Source: an uncultured Flavobacterium sp.
GTDB taxonomy: Bacteria > Bacteroidota > Bacteroidia > Flavobacteriales > Flavobacteriaceae
Assembly: GCA_946480635.1 (NCBI GenBank)
Contig: CAMLKV010000169.1
Location: 1-5,653 of the forward strand
DNA length: 5,653 nt
Direction: 5' to 3'
The notes beneath the pieces were generated by a model. That model ran no database searches. It was given only the letters and a program-made list of their open reading frames with translations, and was not told the origin of the DNA. The translations under genes were made by a program, and so were the position numbers. Below, piece after piece: positions 1 to 5,280 of this stretch (within the stretch, counting starts at the first letter, position 1; each line of letters begins with the position of its first letter).

Positions 1-151
1 AATAATTTGCGCATTATTTATTATCTTTACTCTCACTTCATGTGGTCCTCATCGTATGAAATGCGGACCCCGAAGATGTGAAATAAAAAATCAAAACAAT
101 CATAATCATGAAAAAAATAGTTTTACTGTTACTAACGCTAGTATCGTTTAG
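1..151 (+). CDS. Small Cys-rich lipoprotein, 3' part only
   Basis: The frame beginning at base 2 is open to a TAG at 149-151 and is cut by the left window edge. The 49 visible residues begin with a hydrophobic stretch (IICALFIIFTLTSC) ending in a lipobox-like LTSC, so C14 of the visible part would be lipidated. The pattern CGPHRMKCGPRRC follows, placing C14, C21 and C26 in two similar CGP units, and then a polar, His/Asn-rich tail. That order (signal peptide, lipobox, short Cys/Arg motif) is hard to get by chance in such a short stretch. I have an impression of similar tiny lipoproteins in flavobacteria but cannot confirm it. The function is unknown; metal or thiol chemistry is only a guess from the cysteines. 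The last 44 bases overlap the next gene in another frame, which is unusual, so the true C-terminus may differ if there is a sequence error or frameshift. Confidence 0.55.
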   Translation, partial: IICALFIIFTLTSCGPHRMKCGPRRCEIKNQNNHNHEKNSFTVTNASIV

Positions 152-437
152 TGTAAGCGCACAAGAAAAAAAGAAAGAAATCAAAGATCAAGTTGTAGAA
201 GCATCTTGTGGTCAATGCAATTTTGGAATGACTTCAAAAAAAGGATGTGATTTAGCAGTAAAAATAGATGGCCATTCGTACTTTGTAGAAGGAACAAAGA
301 TTGACCAACATGGGGATGCACATGCTGAAAATGGATTTTGCAATGCTGTGAGAAAAGCAAAAGTTAGTGGCGAAATCAAAAATGATAAAATTATAGCAAC
401 TGATTTTGCATTGGTTGACGAAAAAACAAAAAAATAG
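108..437 (+). CDS. Small exported Cys-containing protein (DUF6370-like)
   Basis: The 109-residue product begins with a classical Sec signal peptide: MKK, then a hydrophobic core to about residue 16, with a likely cut after SVSA (residue 18). The mature part starts QEKKKEIK. A CGQC motif (C34, C37) in the context EASCGQCNFGM is followed by C47 and by a second block HGDAHAENGFCNAVRKAKVSGEI carrying H68, H72 and C78. The overall pattern resembles the flavobacterial DUF6370 family, some members of which I recall carrying implausible enzyme names. The fit comes from memory and not from a search. No catalytic function is known to me. The spaced cysteines and histidines would suit metal binding or a structural disulfide in the periplasm, which is inference. 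ATG at 108 gives the intact signal peptide. The gene lies 3 bases before the Crp/Fnr gene, so the two are probably cotranscribed. Confidence 0.85.
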   Translation: MKKIVLLLLTLVSFSVSAQEKKKEIKDQVVEASCGQCNFGMTSKKGCDLAVKIDGHSYFVEGTKIDQHGDAHAENGFCNAVRKAKVSGEIKNDKIIATDFALVDEKTKK

Positions 438-440
438 TTC

Positions 441-1016
441 TTGAACCTTCTTCTAGAAAACATAGCAAAACACGTTTCACTCACTTCACAAGAGCAGGAA
501 CGTGTTTTATCTTTTACAGAACCTTTACAATTCAAAGCTAAAACCATACTTCTTAAATCAGGTGAAGTTTGTACCCATTCCTATTTTGTAACCAAAGGTA
601 TTATTCGTAGTTATAACATGGATGAAAATGGTGTCGAACATGTAGTAAGTTTTGCTTGTCCGGGTTGGTGGATTGCCGATATGTATAGTTTTCTATCACA
701 ACGCCCAGGCCAATTATACATCGAAGTGAACGAAGACGCCGAAGTCCTTGCCATATCTAAAGAAAATCAAGAAAAAATGTATTCGGAAGTTCCTAAACTA
801 GAACGTTTCTTCCGCATTATCATAGAAAACTCCTTAGTTGCGAGCCAGCAACGTCTTATCGACAACATGAGCTTTACTGCCGAAGCTCGTTATGATAAAT
901 TCCTTAAAAAATTTAACGATTTGGCACATTGCATTCCTCAAAAGCAAATTGCCTCTTATATAGGAGTAACTCCTGAATTTTTCAGTAAAATGAAAGCGCG
1001 ACTTTTGAAGAAATAA
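441..1016 (+). CDS. Crp/Fnr-family transcriptional regulator, TTG start
   Basis: The 191-residue protein has an N-terminal cyclic-nucleotide-binding-type beta-roll (about residues 20-110; landmark LLKSGEVCTHSYFVTKGIIRSY at 37-58). A dimerisation helix follows (about 112-145), then a short winged-helix end (about 148-191) with IPQKQIASYIGVTPEFFSKMK, the usual HTH region of Bacteroidota family members. The phosphate-binding cassette of true cAMP receptors (FGE...RxA) is not visible, so the ligand is probably not cAMP. C44, C73 and C164 do not form an FNR iron-sulfur pattern. The start must be TTG 441: an in-frame stop, which is the stop of the previous gene, lies at 435-437, and the next ATG (619) would delete half the sensor domain. 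Spacing to the upstream gene is 3 bases, suggesting translational coupling. Its likely targets are the two palindrome-containing promoters downstream (inference). Specific regulator name unknown. Confidence 0.92.
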   Translation: MNLLLENIAKHVSLTSQEQERVLSFTEPLQFKAKTILLKSGEVCTHSYFVTKGIIRSYNMDENGVEHVVSFACPGWWIADMYSFLSQRPGQLYIEVNEDAEVLAISKENQEKMYSEVPKLERFFRIIIENSLVASQQRLIDNMSFTAEARYDKFLKKFNDLAHCIPQKQIASYIGVTPEFFSKMKARLLKK

Positions 1017-1062
1017 TTCTAAAACAAGGAAGTTCTTCTTTCAACTTTTGACTTCAGAAATA

Positions 1063-1121
1063 TTTCTTAATCTAGGTTAAGTGTCCGCCCCTACCTCCTA
1101 TCATAACTTTGTCCTATCAAA
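1063..1121 (+). promoter_or_regulatory. Promoter of the pirin gene, copy 1 of a shared module
   Basis: The core is TAACTTTG at 1104-1111, matching the Bacteroidota -7 consensus TAnnTTTG. No TTG box is found at the usual 17-23 base distance upstream; the palindrome at 1066-1081 sits there instead, which suits an activator-dependent promoter. The spacer 1083-1101 is strikingly C-rich for this region. An estimated start of transcription near 1116 leaves a leader of about 17 bases before ATG 1133. Bases 1063-1082 are identical to 1993-2012, and bases 1102-1121 match 2032-2051 at 18 of 20 positions. Confidence 0.75.
1066..1081. promoter_or_regulatory. Operator palindrome, copy 1
   Basis: CTTAATCTAGGTTAAG equals its own reverse complement at 14 of 16 positions, with CTTAA/TTAAG arms and a CTAG centre. 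The centre (1073.5) lies 30.5 bases before the TAACTTTG box, about -42 from the estimated start. That is the usual class II activator position for Crp/Fnr proteins. Binding by the regulator encoded at 441-1016 is inferred from proximity and dyad size, not shown. Confidence 0.68.
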
Positions 1122-1132
1122 ATGAACAAGTT

Positions 1133-1990
1133 ATGAACCGAAAAGATTTTATCCGAAAAGTAGCTTTAGGTAGCGGAGCAATTCTAACAGGAACTGCTTT
1201 AGCTAAAAAAACTACAGAATCCGAAAAAGAAGCCATCGGATTCAATCACATCCAAAACACAAATTCAAAAATTATGGAAAATATCGTTTTACACAAAGCA
1301 GACACACGCGGTAATGCTAATCATGGTTGGTTACAAAGTTTTCACACCTTTAGTTTTGCTAATTATTTTAATCCAGAGCGAATGAATTTTGGAGTACTTC
1401 GAGTACTTAATGACGACACCGTTTCTGCTGGAATGGGTTTTGGCAAACACCCGCATCAAGACATGGAAATCATCAGTATTCCGCTTGAAGGTGATTTAGA
1501 ACACCAAGACAGTATGGGTAATAAAACTGTGATTAAAAATGGTGACATTCAGGTTATGAGTGCCGGAACTGGAGTACAACACAGCGAATACAATAAAAAT
1601 GAAGATAAAGCCGTAAAATTTCTTCAAATTTGGGTTATTCCTAACAAAAAAGGGGTTACTCCACGCTATGACCAAATTACTCTGAATCAAGAGGATCGTC
1701 ATAATAAATTACAGCAAATCCTATCTCCAAACGCAGATGATGCTGGAGTTTGGATTCATCAGGATGCTTGGTTTCATTTAGGAAAATTTGATAAAGATTT
1801 CACAACTGAATATACTTTTAAAAAAGAAGGTAATGGGTTGTATGTTTTTGTATTAAATGGAGATATAACAGTTGGTGGACAAGTTTTAAACAAAAGAGAC
1901 GGTTTAGGAATTTGGAATACTGAAAATGTAACTATCAAAGCAGATTCTGATGCTGAATTTTTGTTAATGGAAGTTCCAATGAATATCTAA
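1133..1990 (+). CDS. Pirin-like bicupin (YhaK type) with N-terminal extension
   Basis: The 285-residue product belongs to the pirin family of bicupins, metal-binding proteins of which some show quercetin 2,3-dioxygenase activity. From residue 48 it follows the YhaK-type pattern: ADTRGNANHGWLQSFHTFSFANY, then HPHQDMEII (H106, H108) and TGVQHSE (H150, E152), which together give the four expected metal ligands in the N-terminal cupin. The C-terminal cupin is about residues 180-285. Residues 1-47 are extra compared with typical YhaK (about 233 residues). They begin NRKDFIRKVALGSGAILTGTALA, resembling a Tat signal but with RK in place of RR, so export is uncertain. ATG 1133 was chosen because an upstream in-frame TTG (1109) lies inside the promoter core. 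ATG 1274 (M48) would give a plain 238-residue cytoplasmic pirin. The gene has its own promoter, matching that of the following YceI gene. Natural substrate unknown. Confidence 0.9.
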   Translation: MNRKDFIRKVALGSGAILTGTALAKKTTESEKEAIGFNHIQNTNSKIMENIVLHKADTRGNANHGWLQSFHTFSFANYFNPERMNFGVLRVLNDDTVSAGMGFGKHPHQDMEIISIPLEGDLEHQDSMGNKTVIKNGDIQVMSAGTGVQHSEYNKNEDKAVKFLQIWVIPNKKGVTPRYDQITLNQEDRHNKLQQILSPNADDAGVWIHQDAWFHLGKFDKDFTTEYTFKKEGNGLYVFVLNGDITVGGQVLNKRDGLGIWNTENVTIKADSDAEFLLMEVPMNI

Positions 1991-1992
1991 AA

Positions 1993-2051
1993 TTTCTTAA
2001 TCTAGGTTAAGTATCTGAATAACAACCTCAACATAACTTTGCCTTATCAAA
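1993..2051 (+). promoter_or_regulatory. Promoter of the YceI gene, copy 2 of the shared module
   Basis: TAACTTTG at 2034-2041 fits the TAnnTTTG -7 box, again with no TTG box at the usual place and with the palindrome 1996-2011 in its stead. The module begins 2 bases after the pirin stop, so the YceI gene has its own initiation site, although readthrough from pirin is possible because no hairpin separates them. The spacer 2013-2031 has the same length (19) as in the pirin promoter but a different sequence, so the conserved blocks look constrained and not merely recently copied. Estimated leader to ATG 2082 is about 35 bases, A-rich near the start codon. Confidence 0.75.
1996..2011. promoter_or_regulatory. 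Operator palindrome, copy 2
   Basis: The 16-base near-palindrome CTTAATCTAGGTTAAG is identical to that at 1066-1081, with the same 30.5-base distance from its centre (2003.5) to the TAACTTTG box. Identity extends to 20 bases (1993-2012). It is a probable binding site of the nearby Crp/Fnr regulator (inference). Confidence 0.68.
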
Positions 2052-2081
2052 TTAGAATAATAAAATTTAAAAAAAATAATT

Positions 2082-2612
2082 ATGTCAACAACAAAATGGT
2101 CAATAGACCCAACACACTCAACAATAGGTTTTAAAGTAAAACACATGATGTTTACTAATGTATCTGGAAAATTTGAAAACTATGATGCAAACATTGTGAC
2201 AGAAGGTGACGATTTTACAAAATCAAACATTGAATTTTCTGCAGATATCAATTCTATTGATACTCGTAATGCAGACCGTGACAATCACTTAAAAAGTGCT
2301 GATTTCTTTGATGCAGAAAATCATCCAAAAATGACATTCAAAGCATCATCATTAACAAAAATTGATGATGAAAACTACGAAATTGCAGGAGATTTATCAA
2401 TGAGAGGCGTAACCAAGTTCGTAAAACTTCCAGCAGAATTTAGCGGATTAATGACTGATCCATGGGGTAATACTAAAGCAGGTTTAAATATTTCAGGAAA
2501 AGTAAACCGTAAAGATTGGGGATTAAACTGGAACTCAGCTTTAGAAACTGGTGGTGTTTTAGTAAGTGAAGATGTAAAGTTAGATATCGAATTACAATTA
2601 ATTAAACAATAA
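2082..2612 (+). CDS. YceI family protein
   Basis: The 176-residue protein spans the full YceI domain, a lipocalin-like beta barrel that in characterised members binds long lipophilic molecules such as polyisoprenoids. Visible landmarks are WSIDPTHSTIGFKVKHMMFTNVSGKF (6-31), NADRDNHLKSADFFDAENHPKMTF (63-86), GDLSMRGVTKFVKLP (103-117) and NRKDWGLNWNSALETGGVLVSEDVKL (142-167). There is no signal peptide, so unlike E. coli YceI it should be cytoplasmic. ATG 2082 is the first start after the promoter, and the WSIDPTHS motif begins four residues into the usable N-terminus, as is common for the family. Its promoter matches that of the pirin gene, so both are expected to respond to the same signal. 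In other bacteria YceI and pirin genes are often tied to stress or redox responses; here that is only a suggestion. The bound ligand is unknown. Confidence 0.95.
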   Translation: MSTTKWSIDPTHSTIGFKVKHMMFTNVSGKFENYDANIVTEGDDFTKSNIEFSADINSIDTRNADRDNHLKSADFFDAENHPKMTFKASSLTKIDDENYEIAGDLSMRGVTKFVKLPAEFSGLMTDPWGNTKAGLNISGKVNRKDWGLNWNSALETGGVLVSEDVKLDIELQLIKQ

Positions 2613-2638
2613 GTAAGTTAAGTTTTTGGTTTGTTTAT

Positions 2639-2676
2639 AATAACCCTGTGTTTTTGAAACATAGGGTTATTTTTTT
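2639..2676 (+). terminator. Rho-independent terminator after YceI
   Basis: AATAACCCTGTG (2639-2650) pairs with CATAGGGTTATT (2660-2671) over 12 bp, with one G-U pair, around a 9-base loop, and runs straight into a T-tract ending at 2676. It starts 26 bases after the YceI stop and marks the end of the pirin/YceI region. An A-run is lacking on the other side, so it works best for plus-strand transcripts. Confidence 0.88.
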
Positions 2677-2760
2677 ATAAAGAAATTTAAAAATAAGAAA
2701 TAGAAATTGTTTAAAAAAGCGATTCAAATCTCATTACCAAGTTTTTTAAATATAACATAT

Positions 2761-2787
2761 TAGCTTTGTATAACAAAATAATTTTGT
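2761..2787 (+). promoter_or_regulatory. Possible promoter and palindrome before the 104-residue gene
   Basis: TAGCTTTG at 2761-2768 matches the TAnnTTTG -7 pattern, but no TTG box is seen 17-23 bases upstream. Five bases later ACAAAATAATTTTGT (2773-2787) is a perfect 7-bp inverted repeat around one base, near where transcription would start, a place suited to a repressor. TAATTTTG (2779-2786) inside it also fits the -7 pattern. Such matches are frequent in A+T-rich DNA. I see nothing else in the gap 2677-2898. Confidence 0.3.
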
Positions 2788-2898
2788 AAATTTAGCTAAG
2801 AAAGAATACTACCACTTTTGTGCTAACTTACCTTATCTTTCCATTAAACTCATATCCAAAATTGTATTTTTCTTAGTTATAAACCAAAACTTCATGTT

Positions 2899-3213
2899 AT
2901 GGACAATTCTGCACAAATAATTGTAGACTATAAGCTTAAAATCTTACTTATATCTAAAGGAATAATTGATAAAATGCATACATTTTACTATAAGAATATA
3001 GATAATGAGCCCTCTCTTGAAATCTCAAATCGATTTAAAGATCTCTTTAGTTACGAAATTGAAAAGTTTGAGCATGAATATGCAAGGGTTATTCCTCCTG
3101 AGCTAAAAAACTCACCTTTTGATTTTATTCCTTACAATTTTTCATTACGCTTATTAATAGATTTAAAAAAAGAATACATTTATCTTATTGAAAAAATTAA
3201 CGAAAAAGAGTAA
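2899..3213 (+). CDS. Hypothetical protein, 104 residues
   Basis: I do not recognise this protein. It has no signal peptide or convincing transmembrane helix. It is rich in Lys, Glu, Ile, Tyr and Phe, contains no cysteine, and looks mostly helical, with two probable amphipathic helices at about residues 6-35 and 82-103 joined by a segment containing VIPPELKNSPFDFIPYNF (64-81). The Pro/Phe-rich middle and charged C-terminal helix look like a real folded protein and not random translation. ATG 2899 is the natural start, with an A+T-rich upstream region and no Shine-Dalgarno site, as for its neighbours. It stands alone between a terminator upstream and a weak hairpin downstream, so it is probably monocistronic. 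It could be a lineage-specific gene. Confidence 0.6.
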   Translation: MDNSAQIIVDYKLKILLISKGIIDKMHTFYYKNIDNEPSLEISNRFKDLFSYEIEKFEHEYARVIPPELKNSPFDFIPYNFSLRLLIDLKKEYIYLIEKINEKE

Positions 3214-3227
3214 AAACAATAAAAAAA

Positions 3228-3283
3228 CAAAATCATATTTTTTTCAATCAATTCAATAAGATTTTGAAAAAGTGTCTTTTTTT
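3228..3283 (+). terminator. Weak terminator-like region after the hypothetical gene
   Basis: CAAAATC (3228-3234) can pair with GATTTTG (3260-3266) around a 25-base loop. It is followed by a small hairpin AAAAAG-TGT-CTTTTT (3267-3281) that merges into a T-run. Both stems are weak and A/T-based, so this is only a possible transcript end. Confidence 0.3.
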
Positions 3284-3338
3284 CCTGCGCCATGGCTTGG
3301 TTGTTTTATCAATGCGAAATTATTCTAAAACTTTTTTA

Positions 3339-3346
3339 TAACTTTA
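3339..3346 (+). promoter_or_regulatory. Possible -7 box of the DUF1801-like gene
   Basis: TAACTTTA differs from the TAACTTTG core of the pirin and YceI promoters only in the last base. It lies 20 bases before ATG 3367, nearly the same spacing as in the pirin gene (21). No -33 TTG box and no copy of the palindrome is seen upstream. Weak support. Confidence 0.3.
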
Positions 3347-3366
3347 AGACTACAAAAAGACTAAAC

Positions 3367-3714
3367 ATGGATTTGGATATAAAACTTTACAACGACAAAC
3401 AAGAACCAGAAGAAAAGTTTATTTGCCAGACTTTAGAAAAAGAAATCAACAAAGGTCTTCCAGAAGCTGAAAATAAAGTGTGGCATGCACATCCTGTTTG
3501 GTTTTTAGAAGGGAATCCTATTGTAGGCTACAGCAAACAAAAAGACGGAATTCGATTAATGTTTTGGAGTGGTATGGATTTTGAAGAAGACAAGCTAAAA
3601 CCAGGAACCGGAAAATTTAAAGATGCTTCTATTTTTTATACAGAAGCCAGTCAAATTGACACTTCAGATTTGCAAAGATGGCTTGAAAAAAGCCGAAATA
3701 TTCAGTGGGATTAA
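3367..3714 (+). CDS. DUF1801-like small cytoplasmic protein
   Basis: The 115-residue protein resembles the DUF1801 family: small soluble alpha/beta proteins, including Bacillus YdhG-type proteins, of unsettled function. Visible features are an N-terminal helix with EKFICQTLEKEINKGLPEAENKVW (16-39), the family-like segment HAHPVWFLEGNPIVGYSKQKDGIRLMFWSG (40-69), and a C-terminal helix after an aspartate/serine turn (SDLQRWLEKSR, 100-110). There is no signal peptide. ATG 3367 was chosen over an in-frame ATG at 3292 because the extra 25 residues (MAWLFYQCEII...) fall outside the domain and would cover a possible promoter box at 3339-3346. The gene is probably monocistronic, ending at the terminator shared with the convergent efflux operon. 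Family assignment is from pattern recall. A molecular role cannot be given. Confidence 0.82.
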   Translation: MDLDIKLYNDKQEPEEKFICQTLEKEINKGLPEAENKVWHAHPVWFLEGNPIVGYSKQKDGIRLMFWSGMDFEEDKLKPGTGKFKDASIFYTEASQIDTSDLQRWLEKSRNIQWD

Positions 3715-3779
3715 AAAAACATTGTAAAAAGAAAAGGAGTATTGGAAAGACTTAAATAACTTCTGAAAAATAAAAAAGC

Positions 3780-3814
3780 AAAAGCCATTATACATTACAG
3801 CATAATGGCTTTTT
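3780..3814. terminator. Bidirectional terminator between convergent genes
   Basis: AAAAGCCATTAT (3780-3791) and ATAATGGCTTTT (3802-3813) form a perfect 12-bp stem around a 10-base loop. Reading plus, the stem ends in TTTTT. Reading minus, it is followed by TTTTGCTTTTTTATTTTTC, a longer T-rich tract. It serves the DUF1801-like gene and the outer-membrane lipoprotein gene from opposite sides and probably works better for the efflux operon. Confidence 0.9.
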
Positions 3815-3840
3815 AAGTAACTCAAAAAAAATAAACTATT

Positions 3841-5280
3841 TTAATTCCATCCCCCACCTAAAGCTTTGTAAATATTTACCATAGCATTAAGTTGTTGCAT
3901 TTTAGTTTCTATTAAATCAAATCGTGATTCTAAAGCATCGCGTTGTGTTAATAAAACTTCCATATAATCTGCTCTTGCAGAACGGAACAACTCGTTCGAA
4001 ATTGAAATTGAAGTCGTAAGAGCATCTACTTGTTGTGCTCTCAAATTATAACTCTTTTCTAAATTGCTAATTTTTGAAACCTGATTAGCTACCTCAACAT
4101 AACCATTCAAAATTGTTTGTTCATAATTATAAACAGCCTGAATTTGTTTAGCATTCGCAGTATTATAACTTGCTTTTATTGCATTACGGTTAATTAACGG
4201 AGCTACTAAATCACCTGCTAGAGAATATAACAATGATTTAGGTTTAAAGACATAACTAGGATCAAAAGCTTGATAACCAATTCCAGCTGTAATACCTATA
4301 GAAGGGTAAAATCTAGCTTTAGCAGCTTTTACATCTAACTTACAAGCTTCCAATTCAAATTCGGCTCTACGGATATCAGGTCTATTAGCTAAAAGTTGTG
4401 ATGGGATGCCAGCATGAACAATATTTGGTATTATTTCGTTGAAATCAACTTTGCTTCTATCAACATGTTGTGGAAACCTACCTACTAAAAAGTTGATTCT
4501 GTTTTCTGTTTCAACAATTTTTTGTTGTACTTCAAACTGAAGGCTTTTTGTTTTAAACACTTCCGCTTCAAATTTTTTCACTGCCAATTCAGTAACACGA
4601 GCTGCTTCCTTCTGAACTTTTACAATCTCTAAAGCATTACTCTGAATTTCAATATTCTGATTAACAATTTGTAATTGATTGTCTAGAGCTAACAATTCAT
4701 AATATGAATTTGCAATTTCTCCAATTAAGTTCGTAACCATAAAGTTCTTTCCTTCAACCGAAGAAAGATATCTGTTTACAGCTGCTTTTTTTCCATTACG
4801 AAGCTTTTTCCAAATATCTAATTCCCAATTGGCAACAATTCCAATATTGTAATCTTGCAAAGGCTCAGGCATTTCTTTCCCTTCTTCAATTTCGGTATTA
4901 GCCTCCATTGCACCAATGTTGGTATAACGTGCACGTTTATCAACAGCTGCACCAGCCTTTAATCCAACAAATGGAAGATACTCTCCTTTTCTGGCTTTAA
5001 TTTCATTTTTCGCAATCTCAATTTCTTGCATTGTAATATTAAGCTCCTGATTGTTTTTCAAGGCCTCATCCACTAACGCTTGCAAATAAGTATCTTTAAA
5101 ATACTCTTTCCATGAAATCTTTGCAGAATTAACAGTATCCTGAACAGTTGCAAACTGTTCAGGCATATTTTTATTCTCATTTCTTTTTACTACATCAGGT
5201 GTTTTACAACCAATAACAGTTAACAAAACTAATGCTGTAGCTACCAAAGAAACTTTAAAATTTTTATTTATTCTCATCAT
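3841..5280 (-). CDS. RND efflux outer-membrane lipoprotein (TolC/OprM/NodT type)
   Basis: This is the outer-membrane channel of a tripartite RND exporter, forming a trimeric beta-barrel with a long periplasmic alpha-barrel. The 479-residue product has a lipoprotein signal peptide ([25 protein letters not shown]) with lipobox VIGC; C25 is the lipidated residue. Then come [25 protein letters not shown], the usual start of the NodT/OprM fold, and two outer-membrane-efflux repeats at about residues 55-245 and 280-470. [35 protein letters not shown] near the start of the second repeat is diagnostic. Length fits the family (450-490). The start is ATG 5280 or ATG 5277; a further upstream in-frame start at 5304 would only add residues from inside the transporter gene and spoil the signal peptide. 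It overlaps the transporter stop by 14-17 bases, so it is in the same operon and probably translationally coupled. Substrate unknown. Confidence 0.95.
   Translation of the reverse strand: MMRINKNFKVSLVATALVLLTVIGCKTPDVVKRNENKNMPEQFATVQDTVNSAKISWKEYFKDTYLQALVDEALKNNQELNITMQEIEIAKNEIKARKGEYLPFVGLKAGAAVDKRARYTNIGAMEANTEIEEGKEMPEPLQDYNIGIVANWELDIWKKLRNGKKAAVNRYLSSVEGKNFMVTNLIGEIANSYYELLALDNQLQIVNQNIEIQSNALEIVKVQKEAARVTELAVKKFEAEVFKTKSLQFEVQQKIVETENRINFLVGRFPQHVDRSKVDFNEIIPNIVHAGIPSQLLANRPDIRRAEFELEACKLDVKAAKARFYPSIGITAGIGYQAFDPSYVFKPKSLLYSLAGDLVAPLINRNAIKASYNTANAKQIQAVYNYEQTILNGYVEVANQVSKISNLEKSYNLRAQQVDALTTSISISNELFRSARADYMEVLLTQRDALESRFDLIETKMQQLNAMVNIYKALGGGWN

Noticed and set aside
212..547. 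Minus-strand open frame of 111 codons
   Set aside because: It lies antisense to the DUF6370-like and Crp/Fnr genes, both of which have clear protein-family features; its translation shows no recognisable domain.
1017..1060. Possible hairpin terminator after the Crp/Fnr gene (GAAGT...ACTTC)
   Set aside because: The five-base arms are too short, the loop is long and there is no following T-run, so readthrough into the pirin gene cannot be excluded.
1122..1136. Four-codon open frame ATGAACAAGTTATGA whose stop overlaps the pirin ATG
   Set aside because: It would begin only about six bases after the estimated transcription start, and such short frames are common by chance; no evidence that it is translated.
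1496..1702. Minus-strand open frame of 68 codons
   Set aside because: Antisense to the conserved cupin core of the pirin gene; hydrophobic low-complexity translation without a family signature.
3292..3366. N-terminal extension of the DUF1801-like protein from ATG 3292
   Set aside because: The 25 extra residues are outside the domain and overlap a possible -7 box; ATG 3367 gives the usual family length.
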